Shown: piece after piece, positions 34,227 through 46,470 of the stretch
How the letters are laid out: every line of letters starts with the position of its first letter
Numbering within the stretch: the stretch's first letter is position 1
NCBI GenBank assembly: GCA_021030915.1
Contig: JAGEMR010000139.1
Span: forward strand, 1-64,000
Length of the DNA: 64,000 nt
Direction of reading: 5' to 3'
Source: Astrothelium macrocarpum
Lineage: Eukaryota; Ascomycota; Dothideomycetes; Trypetheliales; Trypetheliaceae
Position numbers and translations under genes: made by a program
The notes under the pieces: generated by a model
Database searches by the model: none
Told to the model about the DNA's origin: nothing
What the model saw: the letters and a program-made list of their open reading frames with translations, nothing else

Positions 34227-34913
34227 CTAGAGCACCTCCTCCTCCCTCCGCCGTCTCCCTTCCTCCCGTCTAACATCGCGCTCCACATCCCGCACCCGCT
34301 CTTCCCACACGACCCACTGCTCGCCCTGCACCACCACTGCCCACTCGTACCACCTCTCCAGCAGCGCCGCCGTGCGCGCCCGCAGCCGCCCAACCGCGCG
34401 CGCCTGCGCTTCTTGCGTCGCTGCGGCTCTGGCGACGCGTGGCTGCAGCGCGACGAGCGATGTCAACGGCGGCGTGGGCGGGATGGCGAGATCCGCGAGG
34501 GATGTGAGGCGCGACGCCGTTTCTGGGTAGAGCGGCGCCGATGCGAGGACGATGGCGAGGAGCGAGGAGGGTTGCAGCGTGGGGGGGGTTGAGGAGGCCG
34601 GGAGGGAGTGGAAGTGGGATGGGTGACGAGCTTCTTTGTTATCGAGTGAGTTCTTCTGAGTTTCAATGTGGTGAGATTTGCAGGAGAGAGTTGCAAAAGG
34701 GTTTGCCTTACGGAGTTGTAAGAGCTCGGATACGGTCTCGCTCTTTTGTGCCAGACTTTGTAGTCCTCGTTCTAAATTGCCTAGCCGTGACGAAATGGCT
34801 TCAGCATGGGATGGAGCTTCTGGTGCGTGCTCAGCACCGCCAGTGATCGAATACTCGAGGCGACGCAGCCTGGACTCGAGCAGTTCAAGCGTCTCCAAGG
34901 AGATGGCCTCCAT
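34227..34913 (-). CDS. Dynactin p24/RO10-like nuclear distribution protein
   Basis: Likely two exons, 34913-34712 and 34633-34227, with a 78-nt intron (gtaagg...caaag), giving 202 aa. Because 78 is a multiple of three and the intron has no stop, the unspliced frame is also open (228 aa); splicing removes a Lys/Asn-rich insert that breaks the helical pattern. The start is the ATG at 34913 (MEAISLETLELLESRLRRLE). The protein is almost entirely helical and coiled-coil-like: 'SRLGNLERGLQSLAQKSETV', 'LVLASAPLYPETASRLTSL' and an Arg/Glu-rich tail. This fits the small p22/p24 dynactin subunit called RO10 in Neurospora, which supports dynein-driven nuclear movement. The identification is by pattern and moderate. 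Confidence 0.65.
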   Translation of the reverse strand: MEAISLETLELLESRLRRLEYSITGGAEHAPEAPSHAEAISSRLGNLERGLQSLAQKSETVSELLQLRKANPFATLSCKSHHIETQKNSLDNKEARHPSHFHSLPASSTPPTLQPSSLLAIVLASAPLYPETASRLTSLADLAIPPTPPLTSLVALQPRVARAAATQEAQARAVGRLRARTAALLERWYEWAVVVQGEQWVVWEERVRDVERDVRREEGRRRREEEVL

Positions 34914-36342
34914 TGCCAAGCGCCTGATTGGGGTTGTGTTCGGTTGCAGACGCAATTGATTGCTGTGGTCCGACTGCGCGTTCTATGTACAGTTGACGCG
35001 ACAGGCTAGGGTACTTGAGGTAAGACGGGCTTACCCCATGCGGAATAGCGCATGTCTTACACTGAGAAGCTCACCTCGTGGGCGCAACGTGTTATGTAGC
35101 TATCCGCAGTGTTGGATTCGGGACATTGCGCCTCTATGTCGATAGTAGGCATGAATGCGGCTCTGAGGTCTCGTCTGCATTGTTCTCCCATGTTAGGAAA
35201 CCCCGTTGCTGTTGGCCCACTCGCGGCTACTATCTCACGTCTTTTTTTGGGCTCACGATGTCTTTTTTCTCTTTCTCTCCTTTTTTTTTTTTTTTTTTTC
35301 CTTTTTGAAAAAATTAATCACTGCCCAAAGATGATGGATTCTGCGAGCATACGACTTCCGCGGGGCATGTGCGATATGTACTTGACGTTCACGCGAATGC
35401 GAGATGCATATGTCCAGCCTCGTGCAGGACAGCGTGTCTGTACAAAGATGTCTCTCTCGACGAGCAAAATGGGTTTGTAAGGTCCCGATTAATGCGTCCC
35501 TTGTTTGCGAACACATTCACCCAACCAGCATACCGGAGATCGCCATCTACATCTTCTGATGTTTTCTTGGCGCATTGCTTCGCCTATTCTAGACCAACAA
35601 CGCGGCCGCCAATGTTGGTACCTCTCAGCATTAATTAAATACGAACCATGGCCGATCAAAACTCTGCCAGGTAGGATTCCTGCCAGACCCTCGTTAATAG
35701 GGCTGTTAGCTTCGCCCACACATCAATAATTTTTCATGTGCGTCATTTCAATGTGCCTTTCTAATAGTGTTTCTCTAAATCGGAAGAATCTTGAGATTTC
35801 TTTGTGCTATTGATTACCTGTCTTTTAGAACAATGAGGCATCGTCCGATTGAACATCCATGGCTTATGTGATCTGTCTCTGCTCTCGGTCTTGATTGAGA
35901 GGCCACTTACTCTTTTACGACCCAGACTGCTTCGGCAACTTTGGATCATCAACGTGACCTGGACCCTTGAGGCGATAGCGCTCTCGGAAGGCTTCACGAA
36001 TAATTTTGGTGGCGTGTAAGTTCTGGCTTAAGCTCCAACGTTTTAGATCCCGTGTTTCGATTCTGTCAGAGTCAGCCAGACAGAGAATTTATTGTTACTC
36101 GAAGATCATTGAATTTGATGGTATTATTTGTAAAAATACATTAAGCGTTATGGTACGCTGGGAAATGGAAATGTCCCCCTCTTGTTAAGTAAGAGCATAT
36201 GACTGCTCACTAATACTTTTCATAATCCCATTCTGTTTCTATCAGTTTCTTCTATAGAGTTAATTTTTTTCTGCTGGCAGAAAAAGAGTGATTCGCTGGC
36301 CTAAGTAAATGAAAAAGGTTGCTCTGATCAGGATCTCGGAAT
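34914..36342. other. 1.4-kb intergenic region, no supported gene
   Basis: Contains a 19-base poly-T run at 35281-35299 and scattered short frames without domains. I see no gene. Confidence 0.55.
35281..35299. repeat. Poly-T run (19 nt)
   Basis: An uninterrupted run of 19 T, preceded by a CT-rich stretch and followed by CCTTTTTGAAAAAATT. It could be a nucleosome-excluding tract or the A-tail of an old retro-insertion on the minus strand. No flanking element is recognised. Confidence 0.8.
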
Positions 36343-38898
36343 CTAGGGTAGATCTCTGAGATGATGCTTCCCATGATGGCCACCCGAAGTTGGTTCGGAT
36401 TCTCCTGTAGATTTTCCCGTTTCCCCGGACTTGGTTGCACTCGTTGATTTTGGTCCGCGACCGTATCCACCCGGGATGCCAGGTGGAATAGGAACGCCAG
36501 GCACGGTTGGCATGGTTGGCAAACCACTAATGTGCGTGAGATTTCTCCATGCAGAAGGCAAGGCACCCTCGCCGGCGCCGGTACCGTTGGGGAAGAGTGT
36601 CGACGTGTTGACTTTGTAGCCAGCGCCCCTGCGTATCAATGTCAGCAATCGAAGCGAAGAAATGTTTGGGAGATGCCAATATCGGGCAAATTCAAGCGCC
36701 ACTGAAAGAACTTACTCTAGACAGGTGCTGGTGAGGGGCACCTGAGTTGCCCACAGAGGAACGTCTTTTGAAAGTGGACCCAAACCGGCTTGAATGACAA
36801 CTTGTTCTTGAAGAGTTAGTTCAATAGAAACGCCACCATCATTTACACAAGTGTCTTGCTTCGCGAATTCTCGAGCAAGAATATCTTTAGGATGCTCTCG
36901 CTTGGACATGTCTCGACGCTTGTGATCGTTGCCTTTGTACCCGCTGGCGATGTGCGTCACGATTGAAACGCCATCATTGACTGAGGCACCCACTTGAGCC
37001 ATGGGGATTCTCGGGAAATTCAAGCCGTTGTATTGTTGAAGATCAACCCCAAGACTACCTTCCACCTTGATCTTGCCGTCACTAGTATTGAACCATTTTT
37101 TGTGCTCACCATGCCAGCCACTGACCTGGTTTTGGGCCCCACCACCAAATTCCCAAATGGCTCTTGGCGCTTCATACGAGTTGTTGGTTCCCATGTAAAT
37201 CTTTCCAGTAGCATCGACGTTGAGAGTGATATTCAACACAAGTTGAACAAAACAGCCAAGCTCAAAGATGTTTTGAGCAGCAAAGCAGCCGGCCTCAGGA
37301 CAAAGACTAATAGGTTCCATCAATTGCCACATGTTGTTCTGGTACGAGAATTGGGCGTTGCGAAAGTCGATTCCAAGCGGAAAGTTGAGTTTCCAATCTG
37401 ATCCATTCATTCCCATGGAGCCCCGAAGGAAATCGGTTGTCCCAACCCTCTCGGCGTATATTTCGATATCCCCCTCCAATTCGATGGCGCCTGATAGTTG
37501 GATACCAAGATCCCAGAAATCCATATTTTCAAAGGTAAAGAGTTTTTCACCATTGTGGCCCCAGGGCGAGACAGCCGTTGGAGTAGCTTTGGGAATATGT
37601 ATTGATGTTTCCATGGTCTTGGAAATGTTATGCCTAAGTAAGTTTGCAATATCATTTGTAACCACAGTCCATATACTGTGAGCATCCGAAGTGACGACAG
37701 TGTACAGACTGTGAGCACCACTCGTGATCGTGCTCTCTAGCCCCTCGGCACCACTCGTAACATCGGTGGCTATCATTGTACCTACGCTTCCAGCACCACT
37801 GGTAATTTGAGTAGCCAGGCTGGTGCCTACACTTCCAGCACCGCTTGTAACATCAGTGGCAAGGCTAGTGCCGACACTTGCAGCACCACTCGTGACATCG
37901 GTTGCTACACTGGTAGCCACACTTCCAGCACCACTTGTGACATCGCTCGCTGCGCTAGTGGCTACACTTGCGACGTCACTCGTGACGTCGCCGGCGCCAC
38001 TCGTAATATCACCCCCAAGGGAGGTCAAGAATCCGAATTGCCTTTTTTCGTGGGTTGCCGCTTCATGCCTGGGGGCTACGTTATGCTTAAAATGATGGAC
38101 AGTCCTTTTTGAAAGAGTTGGAGGTTTATAATGGCCAAAACTCGCGCGCATTTTGGAGACAGGATGACCCATTCCAAACAAAGACTCCCGTCCGTGAGCG
38201 ATAATTGTATTAGGCGATGGAAACGAGAAGCTATTCGCTTGGATAAGCCTCCGGCTGGCGCCAGATTGACACCAGGTAGTTGTTATAAGTATAATGTTGC
38301 TTTGCCAGCGCTTTGCATAGTTGAAATGTTCGGTGTCCTTGGTTCGTATAGTCCAGTAATTTGGTCCGCATGTGATGGAGCTGATGCCATCAGTAGCTTC
38401 GAGATCAACACCAGATCGGTTGCCATGAAATTCGACGGTGACTTGGATAAAGGGGTGAGTCTCTGACATATTTCTTTGCCCTCCAATCGGCGTGAAGACG
38501 AATGCTTGTGTTGGTTGTGGGACCCAAGCCGAGGGCCTATGTGAATTATTTCCTCGATCATATGCTGGTTGGTAAAAACTACCAGAAGGAGTGGTCGAGT
38601 TTGGACGGTGTCTGCGAGGTGGGATCGGTATTTCAGGAAGTGAATGGATAGGTACAGGAGGACCCTGGGCTGTATGATTGTGTCTATAACACCCACTGTA
38701 CTCCATGCCACTGGTGCCATTTGGGAAATGTCCGCGATGATAGTGCAAGTCGTGATGGAAATGATCACAGTAAAAAGGGTTTGAGCCGTCATTAGGTATA
38801 GATGCATTTTGAGGAGAATTTGGAGTGGGTGAAGCATCCAGGCTTCTACCATGAACGGTTATTGCCGTCAAGGCGAAAATAATTAGAAATAAAATCAT
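36343..38898 (-). CDS. Large secreted protein with 15-residue repeats and Kex2-like sites
   Basis: Two exons on the minus strand, 38898-36716 and 36628-36343, with an 87-nt intron (gtaagt...acgcag), give 822 aa. The signal peptide is MILFLIIFALTAITVHG. The N-terminal third is His/Pro/Asn-rich with many N-glycosylation sequons. A Lys-Arg at 285-286 (HEKRQFGF) could be a Kex2 processing site. Residues 297-410 are imperfect 15-residue repeats of the type DVTSGAGSVGTSLAT. A folded-looking region follows ('TFENMDFWDLGIQLSGAIEL', 'FELGCFVQLVLNITLN') with a few Cys. The tail is Gly/Pro/Ser-rich. I do not recognise the family. The layout suggests a wall or matrix protein. A TATA-like gatatat lies about 70 bases upstream of the ATG. 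Confidence 0.72.
37650..38010. repeat. 45-bp coding tandem repeats
   Basis: Within the secreted-protein gene, about seven imperfect 45-bp units encode a Ser/Thr/Ala/Gly/Val-rich 15-residue motif. Repeats become more diverged toward the C-terminal side (units ending TVVTSDAHSIW). Such arrays commonly vary in copy number between strains. Confidence 0.75.
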
Positions 38899-40547
38899 GA
38901 TGGAACGAACAAGACGAATAATTTACTTGACGTAAAATGGCGCAATAAGATTGAAAGACGAACCCTTGATATATCTACCAAAGATGGTTACATCGTGTTC
39001 TTTGCGATTTCAGGTGTCTGCACCCCCTGCACCATTATTTACTAGCCAAGCCTTGAACGTGTTTCGTACATAAGGCTCTCTTGTAGCCGTACCACTGCCC
39101 TGATAAGGCAGAGAGGTAGAAGTGATCGGCGCCAGACACATACAGCTCTTGACGATCATTTCGGTTACTGCGGCGGCCTGAAGTATGATGTAAGATGAGC
39201 CAGAAGAGCAACATCTGCACGCAGAATTGTTGAACTTGCGTCTTTGACCTGGCCTTCATTATGGGCGTACTGGACGAGAATTGTCAGCATGACTAGTAAA
39301 GTTTCAAGAAACAAAGATATTGAAACAATATCTCTGATTAGTATGAGGCGGATTAATGCTAAAAGAGAGGTGAGCTACGAGACTTGCTATTTTCGCGCAA
39401 GGTGCGTCGATCGTTCCGTTTTCGTCACAAACTTCAAATGTCGAAAGGAATGCGCATAAAAAAATTCACAGCCAGAGAGTCCTTCAGTCTCAGCTACTCG
39501 GTCAAGGTTGACCGAGTATTGAGGATGTCAGTGACGTTATCATTGGAAACATACGAGAATGTACGTGTAGATCTTCATGAGTTAAATGACAGATAATAGC
39601 TCTTTACGAATTGACAGCGTTGGCACTAGGTAGCCAGACCATGACCAATATAGTTGGAATTCTCTATAGAGGATGTTTCGCTGAGACCACATATTGGACC
39701 TGGTTATTCAGCTCCTTGATGTAGGCCAAGGACATCTAGTATTTGGAGAGCGACAGAAAAGTAGTGGGAATGACTATTCTCGCGGTCCAAGTGAAGCATT
39801 TCGCTGGTTCCGGTAAAGGTGCTACATTGCAGTCTGCTGTGGCCTTAGCCACTGAGAAGGGCGGGATTCTTACTTGTCGTAATCTGTCATAAGGTTCAGT
39901 CTTGGGATTGGCTAAATTTAAAGACCAGAGGTAAGATTAGCAAGGCAGCCTGCCCCAATTGGGTTTCCCAGAGAAGCTCAAGTAATTATTGCTGTTGGTC
40001 AAGGAGACAGTTCACCACAAGCGCACCAATGAAATTCCTGTCGCCCTGTGCTTTAATGCATAATACGAGCAATGGAAACTGAACACCAGAAAGAGAAGCC
40101 ACCTGGCGCGGAGCTCAGCCCCCAGACTGGAGACCTTAGATCATCAAGGAATCATGAGACCGGAAAGCCATCACAACATGGACTCTGTCGGTCTCGCCCA
40201 TGGTTTTATTCCCTGAATGACTAGTTGAGCCTTTGGAGCAGGGGAGATGATCGTTATCGAGACTTGGATGAGGTGATCAGGGTGTACGTGGTCTTGAAAA
40301 GGGTTGGGGACGGGTAGGCTCGGCGATCAAGTTCCGCATCCAATCACAACCCGACCAGACGATACCTTTGGAGACAGACAAAGTCCCCGTGGACATGCTC
40401 AAGTGACGTTGCGCTGGGGCAACACCCATTCTCTTTCTTTTGGAGCTCTCTTAGGAGTCTCGCCTCCCAACGCGTATGGTTTCATGACGAGGACAGTATC
40501 CAGAAGCCTCGCTGCTTGGCCGGACCTTCACCAACCCTGCGCAAAGC
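38899..40547. other. 1.65-kb intergenic region, no supported gene
   Basis: Between the divergent secreted-protein gene and the transporter gene. Frames are short, at most 112 codons, and overlap the first transporter exon. I see no gene or repeat. Confidence 0.55.
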
Positions 40548-42377
40548 ATGGCCAATTACTCCGCAATACCAGGCGAAGACCGTCTGGAAGTCAGGCCGCC
40601 GAGCCTCACTCGAACATCTTCTCAGGGATCGAGAAACTTTAGGTCCCTACTCATCAACCTCTTGGAGGGACAGCAGGATAGACTGACCTTTGTGCAGACC
40701 TCGACGGAGAAAAGATGTCGGAGTCGTTGGGCAGGCGAGCTGGATCTCAAGCGTTATCAACCTTGTCAATACCAGTAATAACCTCAAAAGATGAACAAAT
40801 ACAATGTATAGGATGACGAGGACTGACGCATGCTAGTCGTCGGGGCTGGTGTCTTGGCAATGCCTGCAGCTCTCTCTCATATGGGCATTCTCCTTGGCAT
40901 CGTCGTTATATTGTGGGCCGGCGTGACAGCTGGTTTCGGTCTCTATCTTCAGACTCGCTGCGCCCGATATTTAGATAGGGGATCGGCATCCTTCTTCGCC
41001 CTTTCACAAATCACATACCCGAACGCTGCTGTCGTTTTCGATGCTGCCATAGCCATCAAGTGCTTTGGTGTCGGTGTGAGCTACCTCATAATTATCGGAG
41101 ATCTAATGCCAGGTGTTGTTAGAGGTTTTAGTGAAGATGCTGGAGGATCAGCATTCCTTGTGGATAGACACTTTTGGGTTACAGCGTTCATGTAAGTGCT
41201 CTGCTTGATTTGGATACGTTCTCTGCCTATTGCAGCTTTCCAAACTAACAGACATAAAGGCTCGTTGTCATTCCGTTCTCGTTTCTGCGTCGACTTGATT
41301 CCTTGAAATACACTAGCGTAATTGCTTTGATTTCTATTGGCTATCTAATAGTCTTGGTTGTCTATCATTTCGGTATTGGTGATACCATCCGTGAACGCGG
41401 CCGAGTTCGCATAGTGGAACCGGCTAGCGCTTCTGCTGTCCTAGCAAGCTTTCCAGTCATCGTCTTTGCATACACATGCCATCAAAATGTGCGTACGCCG
41501 GCTCAGATCTATCCTTGAAAATGACTGACAGACTTTAGATGTTTTCCATCTTGAACGAAATAGCCAACAACTCTCGAGCACGTACGACGGCTGTTGTAAC
41601 CAGTAGTATAGGTGTTGCGTGCTTCATCTACTTACTCGTTGGGATCACGGGTTATCTCTCCTTTGGAGATACAGTAAGCTCCAACATAGTTAGTGACTGT
41701 ACGTCTATAACCACCTCGTCCCCTTGCTTCTTCCTTAATTGACACACCTCCTAGATATCCCCTCTATTGCGTCGACTATTGGTCGGGCCGCCATCGTCGT
41801 TCTTGTAATGTTCTCGTATCCCCTCCAAGTTCACCCTTGCCGCGCTTCGGTGGATGCAGTCCTGAAATGGCGACCCGGATCGTTTAGCAAACCCAAACCA
41901 CCTCCATCACCATCACCTCCGCGAGACACTCCCCTTCTTGGCTCATCTGCCACTGTGCCGGGTGCCAAGCGTGCAACAGCCGAAATGGGCGAAACTCGCT
42001 TTGCAGCAATTACAACTGGTGTCGTCGTTTTGAGCTGTATCGTTGCAATGACAGTGTCCAGTCTAGCAAAAGTTCTGGCATACGTGGGCAGCACCGGAAG
42101 CACAAGTATTAGCTTCATCCTTCCGGGACTATTTTATTATAAGATTAGCAGTCCTGATAGCGTGCATCATCAGAAGTTGCTCAAGGAGGATGATGATGAA
42201 GATGATATCAGTGATGAAAACGAGGACGACGAGGGCGTGGGCTTTTTAGGTAGGGTTAAGGTATCGAGATGGAAGCGCGGCTTATTAAGGAAAGTCGCTT
42301 TGGCCTTGGCCGTCTATGGTCTTTTGGTTATGGTGGTTTGCCTATTCACAAATATTTACGTCGGTGCTGCCCATTAA
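40548..42377 (+). CDS. AVT-type vacuolar amino-acid transporter (AAAP family)
   Basis: Six exons: 40548-40642, 40698-40774, 40837-41191, 41260-41488, 41539-41698 and 41755-42377. All introns are GT-AG, 50-68 nt, and the product is 512 aa. The first two exons were found by restoring the family's first helix across two introns, giving 'SWISSVINLVNTIVGAGVLA' before 'MPAALSHMG'. About eleven membrane helices follow (for example 'SFPVIVFAYTCHQNMFSIL' and 'GVACFIYLLVGITGYLSFGD'). A long acidic cytoplasmic loop (KEDDDEDDISDENEDDEG) precedes the last helix. AVT5/6/7-like proteins export amino acids from the vacuole; direction and substrate here are inferred from the family. It belongs to the same superfamily as the permease at 16-18 kb but a different branch. 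Confidence 0.85.
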
Positions 42378-43266
42378 GCGTGTCAGTCTCATTTTAGGTA
42401 TGTCCTGTAAATAGGTGGATAAGACTAGTCGTTTTGATATACGCGACATTTTGGAATACCCAATTCGTTCCGCTACTCGTTTCACGGTTCAAAATGTCCA
42501 GACAGATCAAGAGAATTCTGTCGAGCTTCTTCTGAACTAGCTTCAACGCTGCTTGAAAAACATATGCATGAGGTAAATTCCCAACAGTAACATTGTATCT
42601 CATAGGCAAGCCAGGGCGAAAATGCTAAATCAGAAACCAATACCGCCTTATACCAATTGCGTTCGGGCCTCATATTTTCGCTCTAATGCTGTCCCCACTC
42701 AGGTTTTGCATATTTAGAATAGATATAATTTTCTCCCAACAATCATAGTTCACGACTCATGTGCTAATGCAGAATTCCGTACTGGATCAGTCGTTGGATT
42801 TTGCCGCTTGCCATATCCAAACTCAAAAAGCCGCGAGTATGGTTTTGTCACACTCGACTGCTTCAATAAGGATTAAGAGTACCACCGTTGCGAAAATAAC
42901 AGCATCGGCTCGACCTGTTGAATAAAATCAGAAGCAGACCTAGAGCATAACCTGGAGTATTGTGTTGCAATTTGGTATTGCTTTGTTTACAAATCGTGCT
43001 ACTGTTAGTCATCAACGCCGCTTTTCAGCATTCTCTCGCCGCCCTATCAAGAGAAATGAACAACCGCCTTACGTTTCTAAGCATCTTAAAAGCAAAGAAA
43101 TGTTGGCATATTCTGGTTCATCGTCCGTAGGATGGGAAGAGCTATTTAAACGCAGGCTTTTTCCTTGCTACGATGCATTTCTCGTACCAACCAAATCATC
43201 CATTTTCAGCAAGAGAACAAGATATCCTGTAACCTTGCTCGATCTTCAAAGTCGAAAACACGCAGC
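42378..43266. other. Intergenic region, no supported gene
   Basis: About 890 bases between two + strand genes. A 116-codon frame at 42962-43312 overlaps the SDR start in another frame and has no domain. Nothing else is visible. Confidence 0.55.
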
Positions 43267-44285
43267 ATGCCTTCATACGTCGTTACAGGTGCAGGTCGTG
43301 GGCTCGGGGTAAGTTGTTTCTCCTTTTAAACTCTGACTCGAAAGTCTCCAAATTTTAATCGTGGAACCGTAGTATGCATTCATCAGCCATCTCGCTGCTA
43401 TCCCGGGAAATGTGGTGATTGGTCTAGTCCGCGATGCTAGTGCAACACAATCTCGTTTGGAGACAGACGGTGTCAAAAATGTCACAATTCTCCATGCCGA
43501 CATCACCGACAGGGCAGCATTGAGGCAAGCCGCAGATGAGACGTCCAAGATTACGGGTGGGAAATTGGATTATCTTATCAACAACGCTGCCTTTGTGAGC
43601 AGACACAGCGGCTTCAAGAGTCTAGATGACCTGTGAGTGCTATTGTATGAATTACCTTCTAAGAATTATGATTGACAAATCATTCATGCAGTGCCCATGA
43701 ACCGGAATTCTTGGAAAAAGATCTCGAGGATTCCTTTCGCGTCAACGTGGTTGGCGTCGCAAACACTGTCAACGCCTTCCTCCCGCTTATACAGCAGGGC
43801 ACCACTAAGAAAGTCGCTAATATCTCCACCGGAATGGCAGACATCGGTACGCCCTAATATCTCGGTGCTCTTATTCTCTAGTAGACGCAGAACTAATGAA
43901 TCCCTGAATAGACTTGATCAATAAGTTCCACGTAGCTATCGGAGCTCCATACTCGATTTCAAAAGCCGCCCTGAACGCGCTCACTGCCAAATACAACGCT
44001 GTGTATGCCTCTCCTGATCTCCCACCATCATCGCGAATCCTGTTCCTCTCCATCTCACCTGGCGTGGTGGACACCAACGAAAGTAGTGAGCCACTGTCAG
44101 AGGCGGTTCTAGAGGGAGTAAAGGCGATGATCGCGCAGTTTCAGGAGTATGCGCCAGGATTCACTGGACCCATCACTCCGCAGCAGAGCGTGGAGATGGT
44201 GATGCGGGTCATTGAGGATAAGAGTGTTGAGAAGGGAGATGGCGGAGTATTTGTAAGCCACAAGGGTGATGGAAAATGGCTGTGA
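43267..44285 (+). CDS. Short-chain dehydrogenase/reductase (sniffer-like)
   Basis: Four exons, 43267-43308, 43373-43632, 43692-43846 and 43912-44285, give 276 aa. The first exon codes for only 14 residues (MPSYVVTGAGRGLG) and supplies the cofactor-binding TGxxxGxG motif. Further motifs are 'YLINNAAFV' and the catalytic pair 'PYSISKAALN' (Tyr-x-x-x-Lys). The fold and active site are complete, so this is a NAD(P)-dependent oxidoreductase of unknown substrate. The 4th-exon acceptor was chosen because it gives the expected 'DLINK' before the active site; other AG dinucleotides exist in that intron. A MITE copy begins 71 bases after the stop. Confidence 0.85.
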
Positions 44286-44355
44286 CTGTATGAAAATGAT
44301 CGACATTCGGTAAAGAGACGAGAAGAATCTGAAAATTATTCCTGTGGCTATGAAG

Positions 44356-44590
44356 GTCTCCACTGGCGGGTGCAGTAAAAATCGCCCGCGAACGCGAGAG
44401 ATAATTTGCTGCGTACGTTGTAGGAAGGCCCTCAGCATCATTAATGAGAAAAAACTTAAAACTTGTTTCTCCGTGGATTCATTTGCAGTCCTCAACTGCT
44501 TCAAATAATCTGGTGTCCTCCGTAGGAGGTTTGGACGAACTATATCTCTTGCAGTCAGGAGTGACATTTCTTACTACAACCCCTGGAGAC
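44356..44590. mobile_element. MITE-like inverted-repeat element, copy 3 (about 235 bp)
   Basis: The ends read gtctccactggcgggtgcag and, inverted, gtctccaggggttgtagtaa. The arms pair over most of about 75 bases and match copies 1 and 2, including 'aagaaatgtcac' on the right arm and a shared AT-rich centre with aaaaaactta. It lies between the SDR stop and the polyQ gene, and overlaps the last four codons and the stop of the latter (44574-44588). Confidence 0.65.
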
Positions 44591-46438
44591 TCGCAGATAC
44601 AGGCATGGCCGGCCGAAGTGTAGTCCACCTGCGAAGGAGCTGTTCTACAATGTCGTCTGGTATTTTCTCTATTGGCGTCACCTCCGATGGTACATCGAGC
44701 GCCGGAAAGGACATCGATCTCTGCGCAGTCGATGGAGGAAATGGGAAAGGCGAAGGAGAAATATTAAAGGAATGGTATGTTGTTGGGGATCCCTGGTATG
44801 GAGTCCGCGACTGGGCTCTTATACGCTGTCGTAATCTATCAGGGGCCACGTGTTTACGAGGTCTACCTGAAGCCCTTGAGTTGCGTCGACGCTTATCGTC
44901 TGAGAGTGATGAATGCGCTCCTGGGTTGCTCTCTGTATATCCAATGTACTCGGAACAAGCGGCGGATGTTGCAGGCAGGAACGTAGAGGCCGTGGGTGTC
45001 CTAACAGCTCCACAAGGTGGAATGCCTATCCCAGGTCCAAAACTCTCAGAAGGTGGAGCAGGGCTGTTGAGGCTTGGCATTCCAGCGAGTCCTCCTATTT
45101 GTGGTGGTGGAATCCGGCTATCTTCCAGAACGCGTTCTGGCGATCCCGGATTATCGCTCGCTGCAGAACGCTCTCTAGAACTTATCCTCTGCCGTGATAA
45201 CGGGGGGGCATCCAGCAAATTCGGATCGGTCTGTGAAGTTCGTTTTTGTTGCGAGATTGATTGCGTTGACTGATCCTGGTCCTGTATAAGCCTAAGCTGT
45301 TGTTGCCATTGACTTTCTGGCTCTTGTTCAATCCGTTGCTGCATCTGTTGTTGTTGTTGCTGGATTTGTTGTTGCTGCTGAATGTGTTGTTGTTGCTGCT
45401 GCATTTGTTGTTGCTGCCGCATTTGTTGTTGCTGCTGAATTTGTTGTTGTTGTTGTTGAATTTGTTGTTGTTGTTGCTCTTGGTGAATGCTACTAAAATT
45501 TGGCCTGCATGCAATGGCTTCTGAAGATTTCAAATCGATTTGAATGCGGTTTGCTACATTGTCAGGTTGTGAATATTCGCGCTCCGCCCCATGCGGAACC
45601 ATGTATTGCGATGGTACGCAAGGAACTTGAAGGTAGGCGGAGTAGGCGTAGCATTGTGGTATAGTGGTCGATGGAGTTCCAAGTGAGCCACCCTCGTTCG
45701 ATACGTATGATAGGTTTGATGGCCTACGCTGATCTGTCGCTCCGACCGCATGTACTAAGCCTGTCTCCGGTTGTGACGGTTCTGATTGCTGCGGAGCCAG
45801 TGTTGGCGATGGTTTCTTTGATAGGAATGGATCTTGTGCTCGACGCGGAACTCTCTTGTCGTCGACTGATATTCGTGGAAGAGCTTGTTGCTGGCGGACT
45901 GGGTACAAACTATCCGTTGGTGGCGTCAGTCTTTTTGTATCATGAGGGTCATTCGAAGCCATTGAAGAGTGTGGTAGCGGTGGATAATTCACAGAAGTAA
46001 CAGAGAGTGGTGATCCTCCTGCATTAGAGAGTGGTGATGCTCCTGCATTAGAGCGTGGTGATCCTCCTGCATTTTCCGCTGAGGGTGTCCCCGAGCTATA
46101 ATGAGAATAAAGCTGCGATGTAGTATATGCTGAGCCGTATTGCACACCCTGATCAGTGGCTTGACATAGATTTGTACCGTCAACGAAATTCTCCCGCAGC
46201 ACTGTACTCTCGAAATTTGTCTGGAAGCGGACAAAAGCTTTCCTGAGACGCCTCCGGCCACGTTTTCGCCTTGGATGTGCGTACAGAACAAATGACAATG
46301 TCTCTTCAATCTTGCATAACATTTTGCGCGCATCGTTGGCACAGTTCTCAAGGTCGGCAGTAGTCAATGGAATACTAAGGTAGTTATCTTCTTCGTCTGA
46401 GCTCGCATCAACCGCGTGACCAAAAGCTTGCTTGTCAA

Positions 46439-46470
<32 letters not shown>

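Noticed and set aside
45300..45524. Leu-rich plus-strand frame resembling a membrane segment
   Set aside because: It is the reverse strand of the CAA/CAG poly-Gln tract of the polyQ gene.
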